In this document: one piece after another, positions 25,590 to 36,564 of the stretch | How positions within the stretch are numbered: the first letter of the stretch is position 1 | Layout of the letters: each line of letters begins with the position of its first letter | Assembly (NCBI RefSeq): GCF_030546745.1 | Contig: NZ_JAUOPD010000011.1 | Location: 1-64,000, forward strand | DNA: 64,000 nt | DNA from: Thalassotalea sp. 1_MG-2023 | GTDB taxonomy: Bacteria; Pseudomonadota; Gammaproteobacteria; Enterobacterales; Alteromonadaceae | Direction: 5' to 3' | The notes under the pieces: generated by a model | What the model was told of the DNA's origin: nothing | What the model saw: the letters and a program-made list of their open reading frames with translations, nothing else | Databases searched by the model: none | Made by a program: the position numbers and the translations under genes

Positions 25590-28457
25590 ATGCAGAAATT
25601 AAGTCTAAAAGACTGGGTTATCTTACTCACTATCGTACCAACAACCTTAATAGGGTTGTTTATTGCAAGTTATTTTTCGTATTCCAGTTACACAAATCTC
25701 AATGAATATTTAGAAAATCGTTCCCGTAGTATCATTGAACCAATTGCAATATCTGCCACCAAAAGCCTACAAGAGAAAGAACGCAGTAGCCTAAGAGAAT
25801 TAGTAAATTTTGCGCACCGTAGTCAGTCGTCATTGGTAAAAAGCATTACAATTTTCACTAAAGATAACCAAGTATTTGTAACCAGCGCTTATCATGGTGA
25901 TACCGAAATTATGCGTATTTCAGTTGGTGATCAAATTCCCCTGAACACACAAATTATTCATCATGATGATCATCTTATTTTGCGTACCCCTATCATCGAT
26001 GAGAAAAGTAACACGCAAGTCATTGCTAACAATAACTTACAACAAGTTACGTTAGGTTATGTGGCCATGCAAATAGATAAGAACAGTGTTCAATTTGCAC
26101 AACAAAATCAATTTTTAATCGCTTTTTCTATTGCTTTGGTAGGGGCATTTCTTAGTGCTATTTTATCTATCACGTTAATTAAAAATGTAACACGCCCTAT
26201 CACTTCTATGGTGCAAGCGGTTGATAGAATAAGAGAAGGAAAATTAGAAAGCCGAGTCACCGGGCAGTTAATTGGTGAATTAAACTTTCTTAAAAATGGT
26301 GTTAATGCCATGGCGCAGTCACTTGGTGATTATCAAGATGAAATGCAACGAAGCATTGACCAAGCAACGCTTGATTTACGAGAAAGTTTAGAGCAATTTG
26401 AAATTCAAAACGTTGAATTAGATATTGCGAAACGTAAAGCACAAGAAGCCAATAAAGTTAAATCAGAGTTTTTGGCAAATATGAGCCACGAATTAAGAAC
26501 CCCATTAAATGGTGTTATCGGTTTTACCCGCCAAGTATTAAAAACGCCATTGTCAGATACACAACGTGATTATTTACAAACAATAGAACGTTCAGCTGCT
26601 AATTTACTCGCCATTATTAATGACATTTTAGATTTTTCAAAACTTGATGCCGGTAAAATGGTGATTGAAAAAATTCCTTTTTCAATGCGTGAAACCGTTG
26701 AAGAATCTACTATATTATTAGCGCCTAGCGCACATAGCAAAAATATTGAGTTATCGTTACGTGTTGTGCCTAACGTACCTGATTCGTTAATTGGCGATGC
26801 CATGCGCATTAAGCAAGTACTGATAAACCTAGCTAATAATGCAATTAAATTTACCGACAAAGGTTCTGTGAATATTGATATTGATTGTGAACGTCAAAAT
26901 GACAATATTGCACAACTTAAGATCACAGTACACGATACAGGCATTGGTATTAATACCTCACAACAAGCTTCGATTTTCGAGGCCTTTGGCCAAGGCGATC
27001 AAAGTGTTACAAGATTATATGGCGGCACTGGTTTAGGCCTTGTGATTTCACAACGTTTAGTGAAAGAAATGAACGGTGATATTGGTTTTATCAGTAACGA
27101 GCAAAATGGTTCAACCTTTTGGTTTACTTTTCAATGTGAAATCAACCCGATTCCAGACGATGCATTATTAAGTCCATCTGCCTTAAAAAATAAGCGCATT
27201 TTATACTTAGAATCACACACACACAGTCGAATCGCGAATAGTGAAATTCTAGAAAGTTGGCAGATGCACGTTACACCCGTTGAAAATTTAGAGCAGGTAA
27301 CGGCAGCATTAACCAATAAAAAGCAATTCGATTATGCGCTTATAGGTCATGAAATAACACCTACAGCGATTAATGAATTAAAACAACTCATCGTTTCTTT
27401 AAAAGCGCACATACCTTCGATTCACCTTGCTATCAATAGTAACTCTCCTAACTTACAAGAAGCATTACTCGTTCTCGGTGCAAAAAGCTGCTTAAGTAAA
27501 CCATTAACGCCAGAAAAGTTATGTAAATCGCTCGTTCCAGAACATTTTGATTTTGCTAATTCTTTAACAGAAGTATTAGAACATAAAGTGCCTATTAAAG
27601 TGTTAGCTGTTGATGACAATGACGCAAACTTAAAATTAATCAATGCATTATTAATGGAGCAAGTCAGTGAAGTACTCACGGCTGTTAATGGACAAGAAGC
27701 AGTAAACATCTGTCAAAGTGAAAAATTTGCACTTATATTCATGGATATTCAAATGCCAGTAATGGATGGCATTAGTGCACTTAAACATATAAAAGCAAAT
27801 TCATTAAATGAACAAACACCAATCATCGCAGTTACTGCTCATGCATTAAGTGGCGAAAAAGATAAATTATTAAAAGAAGGGTTTGATTCATACATGACCA
27901 AACCTATTGATGAAACCATGTTACGGCACACCATCTATGAGTATTGTGATTTAGATTTACTCGGTACCCAAGCATCACGAGCGAGAATACTCAATGCTGA
28001 ATTTTCTGCCAGCGAACATGAAAAATTACCAACTGATAACCTTTTAGAAAATACAGGCGATAACGGTACAATATCTATTGTTACCTCATCGATTATCAAT
28101 TGGCCGCTAGCGTTAAAACGTGCAGGACGAAAACAAAAGCTTGCACAAGATATGTTAACAGGGTTAATTGAAAGCCTACCTGAGGTAAAGCAAGACGTTA
28201 CCGAGTCACTCGCTTCACAGGATCTAGAACGATTAAAAATATTGATCCATAAGCTAAATGGAGCTTGCTGTTATTCGGGTGTACCTGATCTTGGAAAAAT
28301 GGTTCACCAGATTGAAACAGAGCTAAAAAGAGGGGCAGGAATAGATGAATTAGAACCAGAATTTTATGAGTTTTTTGAACACGTAGATAGAATAATAGCC
28401 TACTCTACACAAGCTTTAACAGAAATAGAAACCATATCAAACAAACAAGAGGACTAA
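25590..28457 (+). CDS. barA: Hybrid sensor histidine kinase BarA
   Basis: Tripartite membrane sensor of the BarA/UvrY (GacS/GacA) system that controls carbon storage regulation through CsrB-type RNAs. The 955 residues hold TM1 (about 11-33), a periplasmic domain of about 140 residues, TM2 (about 173-195), HAMP, and a kinase core with His300 in MSHELRTPLNG. The ATPase segments are NLANNAIKFTD, DTGIGI and GTGLGL. A first receiver-like domain (about 530-640) has no normal phosphorylation site. A second has D719 (IFMDIQMPVMDG), and a C-terminal phosphotransfer domain has His887. It is monocistronic and convergent with a small unknown gene. Confidence 0.95.
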   Translation: MQKLSLKDWVILLTIVPTTLIGLFIASYFSYSSYTNLNEYLENRSRSIIEPIAISATKSLQEKERSSLRELVNFAHRSQSSLVKSITIFTKDNQVFVTSAYHGDTEIMRISVGDQIPLNTQIIHHDDHLILRTPIIDEKSNTQVIANNNLQQVTLGYVAMQIDKNSVQFAQQNQFLIAFSIALVGAFLSAILSITLIKNVTRPITSMVQAVDRIREGKLESRVTGQLIGELNFLKNGVNAMAQSLGDYQDEMQRSIDQATLDLRESLEQFEIQNVELDIAKRKAQEANKVKSEFLANMSHELRTPLNGVIGFTRQVLKTPLSDTQRDYLQTIERSAANLLAIINDILDFSKLDAGKMVIEKIPFSMRETVEESTILLAPSAHSKNIELSLRVVPNVPDSLIGDAMRIKQVLINLANNAIKFTDKGSVNIDIDCERQNDNIAQLKITVHDTGIGINTSQQASIFEAFGQGDQSVTRLYGGTGLGLVISQRLVKEMNGDIGFISNEQNGSTFWFTFQCEINPIPDDALLSPSALKNKRILYLESHTHSRIANSEILESWQMHVTPVENLEQVTAALTNKKQFDYALIGHEITPTAINELKQLIVSLKAHIPSIHLAINSNSPNLQEALLVLGAKSCLSKPLTPEKLCKSLVPEHFDFANSLTEVLEHKVPIKVLAVDDNDANLKLINALLMEQVSEVLTAVNGQEAVNICQSEKFALIFMDIQMPVMDGISALKHIKANSLNEQTPIIAVTAHALSGEKDKLLKEGFDSYMTKPIDETMLRHTIYEYCDLDLLGTQASRARILNAEFSASEHEKLPTDNLLENTGDNGTISIVTSSIINWPLALKRAGRKQKLAQDMLTGLIESLPEVKQDVTESLASQDLERLKILIHKLNGACCYSGVPDLGKMVHQIETELKRGAGIDELEPEFYEFFEHVDRIIAYSTQALTEIETISNKQED

Positions 28458-28469
28458 TAAATAGATTAT

Positions 28470-28718
28470 TTAGTCACGTAATTGAATATCTGGTGACGTA
28501 TTGATATCACCTTCTTCGTTAACGACTGCCAACCCGCCATTGCAGGTTAAGACTGCAAGACTATGACCATTTTCATTACGAATAAAAGCAAGCTCGTAAC
28601 CAAACTTTCCAAGGCTGCTCGCTGAAAATTTTTGCGCTAATGATAACTTGGTCCACCACACTGACTGTTCTGGAGGTTCCCGTCGCCTGTCTACCATGGG
28701 TTGTTTTAGTGACTGCAT
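28470..28718 (-). CDS. Small hypothetical protein, 82 aa
   Basis: I do not recognise it. The frame opens at a TTG at 28736, but the ATG at 28718 has a TAGGTG purine motif at proper distance and is preferred. The product is soluble, starts with a basic/proline segment (MVDRRREPPEQS) and continues with WWTKLSLAQKFSASSLGKFGYELAFIRNENGHSLAVL, which suggests a compact beta-containing fold. It ends 12 bases from the barA stop (convergent) and is separated by about 115 bases from acpS, so it may or may not be part of the acpS operon. Confidence 0.65.
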   Translation of the reverse strand: MQSLKQPMVDRRREPPEQSVWWTKLSLAQKFSASSLGKFGYELAFIRNENGHSLAVLTCNGGLAVVNEEGDINTSPDIQLRD

Positions 28719-28833
28719 AACACACCTATTGAGCAAATTTTAAACACAACTATTAACAAGTATAGACTAAAAAATAGCTGCTTGACCACTTTATCTACAT
28801 GATAGTTTAATGATAAGCGTTAACATGTTCATA

Positions 28834-29214
28834 TTAACGTGATAAAACAACAAATGCGGTTGCATAATGCGTTTCATCAGAAAGAGAAATGTGCCAAGAT
28901 TCAGCGGTTAGTTCTTTCGCTTTCATTAATGCCACGTCAGTTAATTTTAAGCTAGGCTGTCCGCTTGCTAAGGTGATAATTTCCATTTGTTGAAAAGACA
29001 CCCCTGCAGCAATACCTGTACCTAACGCTTTTGCAGCAGCTTCTTTACCTGCCCATCGTTTAGCTAAAAAAGGTAAAGGAAACTTAAGTGACTTATATTT
29101 ACTCAGCTCAGTTGGTGTTAATACCCTATGCGCAAGCTTTTCTAACACTTTGTCTGACATTGCAATAAGTCGATCAATCTCTACAATGTCAGTACCAATT
29201 CCAACCACTGACAT
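28834..29214 (-). CDS. acpS: Holo-[acyl-carrier-protein] synthase AcpS
   Basis: Transfers 4'-phosphopantetheine from CoA to apo-acyl-carrier protein, needed for fatty acid synthesis. The 126-residue length is exact for the family. The metal-binding motifs GIGTDIVEIDR at the N-terminus and KRWAGKEAAAKALGTG near residue 55 are intact. It follows pdxJ by four bases in the conserved order recO-pdxJ-acpS. Confidence 0.97.
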   Translation of the reverse strand: MSVVGIGTDIVEIDRLIAMSDKVLEKLAHRVLTPTELSKYKSLKFPLPFLAKRWAGKEAAAKALGTGIAAGVSFQQMEIITLASGQPSLKLTDVALMKAKELTAESWHISLSDETHYATAFVVLSR

Positions 29215-29218
29215 ATGG

Positions 29219-29950
29219 CTAAACTCTTGCTTCTAGCATTAACCTTTTCATATCTCGAACTGCCTTATCTAGGCCATCTATAGCTGCTCGAGCGATGATC
29301 GCATGACCAATATTTAACTCAATTATTTCAGGGATCGCTGCAATAGGTTTTACGTTAAAATAAGTTAAACCGTGCCCTGCATTTACTTTTAAACCACCTT
29401 GATGCGCATATTGAATACCTTCAATTAACCGCTCAAGCTCAATCGCTTGCTCTGCTTCATTCTTCGCTTCAGCATACTGGCCAGTATGAATCTCAATATA
29501 GGGCGCTTTACTTGCAATTGCAGCATCAATTTGTGCTTTTTCTGCATCAATAAAGAGACTCGTTTGAATCCCTTGATCAGCTAGTCGAGCAACTGCCCCT
29601 GTCATTTTATCTAACTGACCAGCTACATCTAAGCCGCCCTCTGTGGTTAGCTCTTCACGCTTTTCAGGCACTAAACAAACAAAAGTAGGTTTAACTTCAC
29701 AAGCAATCGTTAACATTTCTTCTGTAACGGCCATTTCTAAATTCATTCGCGTATGAAGTGTTTGCTTCATTAGTTTTACATCGCGATCTAAGATATGGCG
29801 GCGGTCTTCGCGTAGGTGAATAGTAATACCGTCAGCTCCGGCATGTTCAGCAACTGAGGCTGCATACACAGGATCAGGATAGTTTGTGCCACGTGCTTGT
29901 CGTAACGTTGCAATATGGTCTACATTCACGCCAAGTAAAATATCTTTCAT
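29219..29950 (-). CDS. pdxJ: Pyridoxine 5'-phosphate synthase PdxJ
   Basis: Condenses 1-deoxyxylulose 5-phosphate and 3-amino-2-oxopropyl phosphate into pyridoxine 5'-phosphate, the last ring-forming step of the DXP-dependent vitamin B6 pathway. The 243-residue TIM barrel shows [16 protein letters not shown] at the N-terminus, [25 protein letters not shown] and [12 protein letters not shown]. It follows recO by two bases. Confidence 0.97.
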   Translation of the reverse strand: MKDILLGVNVDHIATLRQARGTNYPDPVYAASVAEHAGADGITIHLREDRRHILDRDVKLMKQTLHTRMNLEMAVTEEMLTIACEVKPTFVCLVPEKREELTTEGGLDVAGQLDKMTGAVARLADQGIQTSLFIDAEKAQIDAAIASKAPYIEIHTGQYAEAKNEAEQAIELERLIEGIQYAHQGGLKVNAGHGLTYFNVKPIAAIPEIIELNIGHAIIARAAIDGLDKAVRDMKRLMLEARV

Positions 29951-29952
29951 CT

Positions 29953-30639
29953 TCAGTCTCTTTTAATAAATAGTTTTCTGCTGTTCAGTGGTTTACCATC
30001 AAGCAAATGATGGAAGACTTCTCGCATTAATCTTTTATAGGTCTGTAACACGTGTTCGTCTGCTAATTCATTTTGTGCGATTGCCTGTAAATGCTCAACA
30101 GAATATCGTGGCAATCGTAAATTTAATTGCTCAACTACAAGTCCTTGTTCTGGCACATAATGACAATTCGGCGTTGAACACGCAAATGCTAATGAAAAAT
30201 CAATGCTATAACCGAGCTCATCTAATAGATGACGTTCAAAGTTACGTAAAATGGGTTCTATCGGTTGCTGCTCAGCCAACTGCGTTAATGATTGCTGATA
30301 TTGCTGAAAAATATTGGGCATTGGCAATAACTCATCCAGTAATTTATTTTGCAATTCATTTAAATAAAACCCACTAAATAAATAATTTCCGGTTAAATGC
30401 CATGATTTGGCTGTTGCTTCTAACAACGTGATAGTTTTAAGGCTTCGTTGACCTTTAAAGGCCACCTTTAATGGGATAAAAGGTTGTAATAATGCTTTTT
30501 TACTTGATTTAACAGAGTTGCCTGTATAGGTGATTGCTGATACTTTGCCCTGTTGCTCCGTGATAAATTCAGCAATTATTTGATGTTCTTTGTAGGGCCT
30601 TGCATGCAACAAAAAAGCATTTTGCTCTAACTCTTGCAT
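29953..30639 (-). CDS. recO: DNA repair protein RecO
   Basis: Recombination mediator of the RecFOR pathway that loads RecA on single-stranded DNA covered by SSB and anneals complementary strands. The 228-residue protein starts with an OB-fold domain ([29 protein letters not shown]) followed by a helical domain; two Cys at [11 protein letters not shown] are the remains of the zinc motif seen in other RecO proteins. It lies 12 bases after era. Confidence 0.94.
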   Translation of the reverse strand: MQELEQNAFLLHARPYKEHQIIAEFITEQQGKVSAITYTGNSVKSSKKALLQPFIPLKVAFKGQRSLKTITLLEATAKSWHLTGNYLFSGFYLNELQNKLLDELLPMPNIFQQYQQSLTQLAEQQPIEPILRNFERHLLDELGYSIDFSLAFACSTPNCHYVPEQGLVVEQLNLRLPRYSVEHLQAIAQNELADEHVLQTYKRLMREVFHHLLDGKPLNSRKLFIKRD

Positions 30640-30651
30640 GCGTATGTACCA

Positions 30652-31557
30652 TTAACCCGAGTAATCATCACCATAGCCTAAGCTACGTAGAGCTCGTTCA
30701 TCATCAGCCCAACCTGACTTTACTTTTACCCATGATTCAAGAAATATTTGACGTTCAAACAACGCTTCCATATCAATGCGCGCCTCACGTCCAATGGTTT
30801 TCAGACGTTCACCTTTGTTGCCGATAACCATCCGTTTTTGACTATTACGTTCTACTAAAATCAATGCATTAATGTGTAATACGCCTTTATCGTCCATTTT
30901 AAATTGCTCAATTTCAACCGTGGTTGAATAAGGCAGTTCATCACCAGTAAAGCGCATTAATTTTTCACGAATAATTTCTGATGCCATAAAACGACTTGAA
31001 CGATCGGTGATATAATCTTCAGGAAACCAAAATTCACCAGACGGTAATGACGATAAACACAATTGTTTAATTTTTTCTACGTTATCGCCTTTAGTTGCAG
31101 ATATTGGCATGATCTCTTGAAAAGTATGCAGCTGTCCTAACTTTTGCAAGTGCGGTAACAACGATTCTTTGTCTTGAACATTATCCACTTTATTAATCAC
31201 TAACACACAAGGTACTTTGGCATTTTTTACTTTGTTTAATACAAGTTCATCGTCAGAAGTCCAATGCGTACCTTCAACAAGGAAAAGCACTAACTCTACC
31301 TCAGCGATAGAACTGCTTGCTGCACGATTCATAAAGCGGTTTATTGCTCTTTTTTCATCAGCATGCAAACCTGGTGTATCCACCAATACTGCTTGTTTAT
31401 CTTCTTCGGTAAGAATACCTAAAATACGATGTCTTGTTGTTTGAGGTTTACGAGAGGTAATGCTTACTTTTTGCCCCAATAGTGCATTAAGTAAAGTAGA
31501 TTTCCCTACGTTTGGTCTACCAACAATCGCTACTAAGCCGCAATGCTGTTCAGTCAT
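30652..31557 (-). CDS. era: GTPase Era
   Basis: Essential GTPase for 16S rRNA 3'-end maturation and 30S assembly. The 301 residues contain G1 (GRPNVGKST), G3 (DTPGLH), G4 (NKVD) and a C-terminal KH domain ([17 protein letters not shown]). Its start overlaps the 3' end of rnc by eight bases, the usual coupled arrangement rnc-era-recO. Confidence 0.97.
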   Translation of the reverse strand: MTEQHCGLVAIVGRPNVGKSTLLNALLGQKVSITSRKPQTTRHRILGILTEEDKQAVLVDTPGLHADEKRAINRFMNRAASSSIAEVELVLFLVEGTHWTSDDELVLNKVKNAKVPCVLVINKVDNVQDKESLLPHLQKLGQLHTFQEIMPISATKGDNVEKIKQLCLSSLPSGEFWFPEDYITDRSSRFMASEIIREKLMRFTGDELPYSTTVEIEQFKMDDKGVLHINALILVERNSQKRMVIGNKGERLKTIGREARIDMEALFERQIFLESWVKVKSGWADDERALRSLGYGDDYSG

Positions 31558-32275
31558 CTTTTTTCCTCGCTTGCTTAGCGTTTGTTTTGGTCGACAAAAT
31601 TAAACTTAGTACTTTTTCAGCGGCTGCTTGTTCTGCTTTTCGTCTACTTGTGCCCTTAGTGATCACAGGTTCAGAAATTTCTCGTGTGGAACAGCGCACT
31701 GTAAATTCTTGGTTATGAGATTGACCTGTTGTATTAATAACCTCATAGAGTGGTAAGGCAATTTTTCGACCTTGTAAGTACTCTTGTAAGCGTGTTTTAG
31801 GGTCTTTTTGTGAATGACCCGGTTGAATATCATTGAGCCTTTGTTCAAACCAAGAAAGCACTAATTGCTTACAAATATCAATATTTGAATCTAAAAAGAC
31901 CGCGCCTATGATAGCTTCAACCGCATCTTCTAAAATAGATTCACGTCGATGGCCACCACTTTTCAATTCTCCAGGGCCTAAAATGAGATGTTGGCCAAGC
32001 TCAAAGTTTCGGCCAATTTCCGCTAAAGTTACACCACGTACTAAACTTGACCGCATGCGTGTTAGGTCACCTTCATTTTCTTTCGGAAACTTTTCATATA
32101 ACGCTTGCGCGATAGTAAAACCCAAGATTGAATCACCTAAAAACTCTAAGCGTTCATTATGCTGCCCTTTAGCACTTCGATGTGTTAACGCACGTAATAA
32201 CAAGGCTGGATCATTAAAATGATAGCCTAAGCGTTTTTCTAACCGCGCCATTGCTTGTGGCGTATTTTTTACCAT
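31550..32275 (-). CDS. rnc: Ribonuclease III
   Basis: Double-strand-specific endoribonuclease that processes rRNA precursors and structured mRNAs. The 241-residue protein has the signature [12 protein letters not shown] at 41-52, with catalytic carboxylates E44 and D48, and a second Glu/Asp cluster at [19 protein letters not shown]-terminal double-stranded RNA binding domain starts near 160. The start shares one base with the lepB stop, so translation is probably coupled. Confidence 0.97.
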   Translation of the reverse strand: MVKNTPQAMARLEKRLGYHFNDPALLLRALTHRSAKGQHNERLEFLGDSILGFTIAQALYEKFPKENEGDLTRMRSSLVRGVTLAEIGRNFELGQHLILGPGELKSGGHRRESILEDAVEAIIGAVFLDSNIDICKQLVLSWFEQRLNDIQPGHSQKDPKTRLQEYLQGRKIALPLYEVINTTGQSHNQEFTVRCSTREISEPVITKGTSRRKAEQAAAEKVLSLILSTKTNAKQARKKDD

Positions 32276-33195
32276 TAATTAATGCTACCTAAACGAGAAA
32301 AGCGAATACCTGTAGGTATCCAAGTGGGTAAAATATCATCTACCGTGCGTTCGAAATCAAAACTCATCCAGATAAAGACCGCTTCACCCACTAAATTTTC
32401 TTCTGGCACAAATCCCCAAAAACGACCATCAAGACTATTATCTCTATTATCGCCCATCACAAAATAATGGCCTTCAGGTACTACAAATTCATCACGTTGC
32501 GTACCATTTTGTTTGTAATAGTGCTCTGTTCTAGGTGCAATTAAATTATTAACTAAAATATCGTGTTTTTTCGTAGGTAATTCAGCGGTGTATCGCGTCA
32601 ATTCAATGTCACCATCACTATAATCACCATTACTGACAAAGGTATGTGGGATCTGCGTAAACTCTTCACATGCAGAGTTTTCATCGGTACATGTTGTTTT
32701 AATATATAACGACTTATTTCGATAAATAATGCGATCACCCGGTAAGCCAATCACACGCTTAATGTAATCTATACGTGTATCAACAGGGTATTTAAACACA
32801 ACTACATCACCACGTTCAGGTTCGCTAATTTCAATAAATTTATTACGTAATACTGGGTCACGTAAGCCATAAGTGTGCTTATTAACTAAAATAAAATCAC
32901 CGTCGAGTAAGGTTGGCATCATAGAACCTGACGGAATTTGAAAAGGTTCATATAAAAAAGAGCGCAACACTAATACAAACGCAATCACCGGAAATATTTG
33001 TACTGGCGTATCAATGAAAAATGGTGCCTCTAATATTTTTTCTGCTATGTCTGAATCTAGTTCACCATCACATTGCTTTTGCGCTATGGCTAACTGCACA
33101 CGTCGTTGTGGTGCCCAGTAAAATTTATCGGCTAGCCATACAACACCTGTAATTACTGTCAATATGACCAATAAAATCGAAAAATATACCGCCAT
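32275..33195 (-). CDS. lepB: Signal peptidase I
   Basis: Cleaves signal peptides from exported proteins at the periplasmic face of the inner membrane. Two N-terminal membrane segments (about 3-22 and 67-80) precede the catalytic domain. The Ser/Lys dyad is S91 in PSGSMMP and K146 in [23 protein letters not shown] is the conserved C-terminal box. The 306-residue length is normal. It lies nine bases after lepA. Confidence 0.97.
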   Translation of the reverse strand: MAVYFSILLVILTVITGVVWLADKFYWAPQRRVQLAIAQKQCDGELDSDIAEKILEAPFFIDTPVQIFPVIAFVLVLRSFLYEPFQIPSGSMMPTLLDGDFILVNKHTYGLRDPVLRNKFIEISEPERGDVVVFKYPVDTRIDYIKRVIGLPGDRIIYRNKSLYIKTTCTDENSACEEFTQIPHTFVSNGDYSDGDIELTRYTAELPTKKHDILVNNLIAPRTEHYYKQNGTQRDEFVVPEGHYFVMGDNRDNSLDGRFWGFVPEENLVGEAVFIWMSFDFERTVDDILPTWIPTGIRFSRLGSIN

Positions 33196-33204
33196 AATTT
33201 ACCT

Positions 33205-34995
33205 TTAATTTTCCAGTTTAAGGACTGCTAAGAACGCTTCTTGAGGTACTTCTACATTACCTACCTGTTTCATGCGTTTCTTACCTTCTTTTTGCTTCTG
33301 CAATAGTTTTTTCTTACGTGAAATATCGCCGCCGTAACATTTTGCCGTTACGTTTTTACGCAATTGTTTTACTGTAGTACGCGCAATAATGTTATTGCCA
33401 ATAGCCGCTTGAATGGCAATATCAAACATTTGACGATGAATAAGTTCACGCAATTTATCTACAAGCATTCTACCGCGAGCTACTGAATTAGAACGATGCG
33501 TGATCATCGCTAATGCATCAACGCGATCACCGTTGATCATTACGTCAGCTCTAACCATATCAGACGCTTGAAAATGGATAAAATGATAATCAAGAGATGC
33601 ATAACCACGACTTGTTGATTTTAACTTATCAAAAAAGTCCATGACCACTTCAGCCATCGGTAATTCATAAGTTACCGCAACTTGCTTGCCGTGATAAATA
33701 ATATCTTTTTGTACGCCACGTTTTTCAATACATAAAGTAATCACATTACCCAAATGCTCTTGGGGTACTAAAATATTGGCTACAACAATAGGTTCACGAA
33801 TTTCAGCAATATCGTTTACCGGAGGTAAATCACTCGGGTTATCGATAGATAACACTTCGCCTTTAGTCGTTTCAACTTCATAATTTACTGTAGGAGCAGT
33901 CGTTATTAAGTCTAAATCATATTCGCGGGCTAAACGTTCTTGAATAATTTCCATGTGCAACATACCAAGAAAACCAACACGGAAACCAAAACCTAATGCA
34001 GAAGAATTTTCTGGTTCAAAAAACAAAGAAGCATCATTTAAACTAAGTTTGTTTAATGCGTCTCTAAAGCTTTCATAATCATCAGAGCTTATTGGAAAAA
34101 TACCCGCGTAAACTTGCGGTTGAGCTTTTTTAAAACCAGCAAGCGGCGCTTCCGCTTCTTTCTTAGCAATAGTGATGGTATCGCCAACAGGGGCACCATG
34201 AATTTCTTTAATGCCGGCAATGATAAAACCTACTTCACCGGTTTTTAATACGCCTGTTTCTGTTTGTTTCGGGGTGAAAATACCCACTTTATCGATAATG
34301 TGTGTTTGCCCAGTCGACATCACTAACATTTTATCGCCTTTTCGCACTTCTCCGTTCATAACACGAACTAGCGACACAACACCTTGATAATTGTCAAACC
34401 ATGAATCGATAATTAACGCTTGCAAATTAGCATCTGGTTGACCTTCTGGTGCTGGAATATTTGCCACGATGCATTCCAATACATCTTCAATACCAATACC
34501 GGTTTTAGCCGAACAAGCTACCGCACCTGTCGCATCAATACCGATAATGTCTTCTATTTCTTCACTTACACGATCTGGATCAGCTTGTGGTAAATCAATT
34601 TTATTAAGAATTGGCAGTACTTCTAAATCCATTTCTATTGCGGTATAACAGTTTGCAACGGTCTGTGCTTCAACACCTTGACCTGCATCAACAACAAGTA
34701 AAGCACCTTCACAAGACGCTAACGAGCGTGAAACTTCATAAGAGAAGTCGACATGTCCTGGCGTATCAATAAAGTTTAGCTGATACGTTTCACCATCCTT
34801 CGCTTTATAATCTAAAGTCACACTCTGTGCTTTGATTGTAATACCACGCTCGCGCTCAAGATCCATTGAATCTAGCACTTGTGATTCCATCTCACGCGCA
34901 GTCAAACCTCCACAATGTTGGATTAAACGATCAGACAACGTAGATTTACCGTGGTCAATATGAGCAATAATGGAAAAATTTCGGATATGTTTCAT
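33205..34995 (-). CDS. lepA: Elongation factor 4 (LepA)
   Basis: Translational GTPase that acts in initiation and ribosome assembly or back-translocation. The 596 residues match E. coli LepA. G1 [10 protein letters not shown]2 region [10 protein letters not shown]3 DTPGHVDF and G4 NKIDLP are intact, and the LepA-specific C-terminal domain ends with [20 protein letters not shown]. It precedes lepB. About 118 bases separate it from rseC, enough for its own promoter. Confidence 0.98.
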   Translation of the reverse strand: MKHIRNFSIIAHIDHGKSTLSDRLIQHCGGLTAREMESQVLDSMDLERERGITIKAQSVTLDYKAKDGETYQLNFIDTPGHVDFSYEVSRSLASCEGALLVVDAGQGVEAQTVANCYTAIEMDLEVLPILNKIDLPQADPDRVSEEIEDIIGIDATGAVACSAKTGIGIEDVLECIVANIPAPEGQPDANLQALIIDSWFDNYQGVVSLVRVMNGEVRKGDKMLVMSTGQTHIIDKVGIFTPKQTETGVLKTGEVGFIIAGIKEIHGAPVGDTITIAKKEAEAPLAGFKKAQPQVYAGIFPISSDDYESFRDALNKLSLNDASLFFEPENSSALGFGFRVGFLGMLHMEIIQERLAREYDLDLITTAPTVNYEVETTKGEVLSIDNPSDLPPVNDIAEIREPIVVANILVPQEHLGNVITLCIEKRGVQKDIIYHGKQVAVTYELPMAEVVMDFFDKLKSTSRGYASLDYHFIHFQASDMVRADVMINGDRVDALAMITHRSNSVARGRMLVDKLRELIHRQMFDIAIQAAIGNNIIARTTVKQLRKNVTAKCYGGDISRKKKLLQKQKEGKKRMKQVGNVEVPQEAFLAVLKLEN

Positions 34996-35113
34996 AGAAG
35001 AAAATTAATAAACAGCTTTCACAAAATAATAGTGGCGAGATTTTATCTAATTTAGCGCGTGGGGGCTATCTTTTGTTGGGATATTGAGGAAAAAATCGTA
35101 TTTTAATAGATTA

Positions 35114-35596
35114 TTAACTAAGATTAATGCGTTGAGAAGAGCTTTCGTTGTGTTGAATTACTTTCAATAGTTTTGCATGCCAACGCTCATCTGATGCGGC
35201 ACGTTGTTGCTTAAACTGCGCGCATTTAAACCCTAAATATCCACCTAAAATGCCCGTAAATAACGCAAATAACTCATGAGTAAAATTCATTAAAGCAAAA
35301 AAATATTGCCCGGTAATACTGCCGACAAATAACCCTATTAATGGCCATAAATACACCTGCCAAGCTGCCGATAATAAAACCTGTTCAGATAAACCAATTA
35401 GTACATTATCGCCAATATTTACGGGTGTGGTTGCATTAATTTGATAACTTACTTGCTTTTGCCCAAAAGCCTTCGCTACTTGACCACTGCCGCATGACTC
35501 TAGTTGTTGGCAGCCACTACACGTTGACTTAACGGTTGTTTGCACAACAGCTTGTTCACCATTAATTTCTATGACTTGTGCATGCTCTTCTATCAA
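35114..35596 (-). CDS. rseC: Sigma-E regulatory protein RseC
   Basis: Inner-membrane protein of the sigma-E locus. It has a cytoplasmic N-terminus with a Cys cluster (CSGCQQLESCGSG) of the Fe-S type known from related RseC/RsxC-reducing proteins, followed by two membrane segments (about 80-100 and 107-125) and a basic tail. The 160-residue length is standard. It overlaps rseB by four bases. RseC is linked to SoxR reduction in E. coli; that role is known from the family, not seen here. Confidence 0.93.
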   Translation of the reverse strand: MIEEHAQVIEINGEQAVVQTTVKSTCSGCQQLESCGSGQVAKAFGQKQVSYQINATTPVNIGDNVLIGLSEQVLLSAAWQVYLWPLIGLFVGSITGQYFFALMNFTHELFALFTGILGGYLGFKCAQFKQQRAASDERWHAKLLKVIQHNESSSQRINLS

Positions 35597-36564
35597 GGGG
35601 CTGCTCCAGAAACAAGCCTAACAGAATCAGCTATACGTTTCGCAGTTTGGGTAGGCACTTTACCAACAACGCTCACTTCAAGCCCTTTCACTACTTGGCT
35701 TAATGCAACGGTTGCTCCGTCCATCACGTAATCAGTAGCACGCTGCTGCTCTTTGCTCGGGGTAACATAAATTGACACCTCAGCTAACCCATCGCTAAAT
35801 AATTGAAATTCAACAGGTTCTTTTGTTGAAACAATGCGGTGTCTATTGGCATTAATACGCTCAAAACCTTGCGGCAGCCATTCCACTTTCCATGCAAGTT
35901 TTTGTTGCTGATAGCCTTCAGGAATATCAACAACATCAGGTAATTCAGTACTATTTAATTGTATTAAGCTCTCTGCTGGCTGTTCAGTAATATCAAGGTG
36001 GGTAAACTGTACTTGTTCAAGTTGCTGTCCTTTTCGAGTGATCACGGCCAATTTTAATAATAAGCTTGTATGTTGATCTAACCATAGCCAATAGGCGTAC
36101 TTACTATTATCTTTTGGTACAATACGAATGACCTGAGCACCACGACCTAACACTCTACTTTTACCTACAGAAACAAAATTATAATGCGCTTGAAGAGCAG
36201 CTAAATCATTACTTAACACGTTAGGAATTGGCCCAGTAATTTGACTGGTTTTAACAGAATAAGGTGGTAATTCCGGTTCAATATAACTTACGACATCGCC
36301 TTTTCTAAGTACGTCTCGCCGTGGGCCATTGAGTAATGATAAAATTTCTAGTTCATCACCTTGTTCACTTATACCATGGAACCAATGATACGGTTCTGCA
36401 TGGTTATTCTTTACCACGACAAAAGAAGTACCAAAATTTAATGTTTTTAGTGAGTGTGATAATTGTTTAAGCCATGATTCGGCGGAGGTAGGTTCTTGCG
36501 TCTCTTGCGCTTTCACTGGTGATATCATCAACACCAGTGAAATTAGGAAAGTCGTTAATTTCAT
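35593..36564 (-). CDS. rseB: Sigma-E factor regulatory protein RseB
   Basis: Periplasmic sensor that binds the anti-sigma factor RseA and protects it from DegS cleavage until lipopolysaccharide or lipid signals release it. A signal peptide (MKLTTFLISLVLMISPVKAQ) is followed by two domains; the segment SWLKQLSHSLKTLNFGTSFV matches the MucB/RseB N-terminal lipid-binding domain. The 323-residue length is normal. It overlaps rseA and rseC by four bases each, so the three are coupled. Confidence 0.95.
   Translation of the reverse strand: MKLTTFLISLVLMISPVKAQETQEPTSAESWLKQLSHSLKTLNFGTSFVVVKNNHAEPYHWFHGISEQGDELEILSLLNGPRRDVLRKGDVVSYIEPELPPYSVKTSQITGPIPNVLSNDLAALQAHYNFVSVGKSRVLGRGAQVIRIVPKDNSKYAYWLWLDQHTSLLLKLAVITRKGQQLEQVQFTHLDITEQPAESLIQLNSTELPDVVDIPEGYQQQKLAWKVEWLPQGFERINANRHRIVSTKEPVEFQLFSDGLAEVSIYVTPSKEQQRATDYVMDGATVALSQVVKGLEVSVVGKVPTQTAKRIADSVRLVSGAAP

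Noticed and set aside
28818-28838. GTTAA/TTAAC dyad overlapping the acpS stop
   Set aside because: Short AT-rich stem with ten-base loop and no T-run; not convincing as a terminator.
29988-30377. 129-codon plus-strand frame antisense to recO
   Set aside because: Long but fully antisense to recO, no start signal, no recognisable domain.
31833-32222. 129-codon plus-strand frame antisense to rnc
   Set aside because: Antisense shadow of RNase III; Ser/Pro/Arg-rich composition follows from the opposite strand codons.
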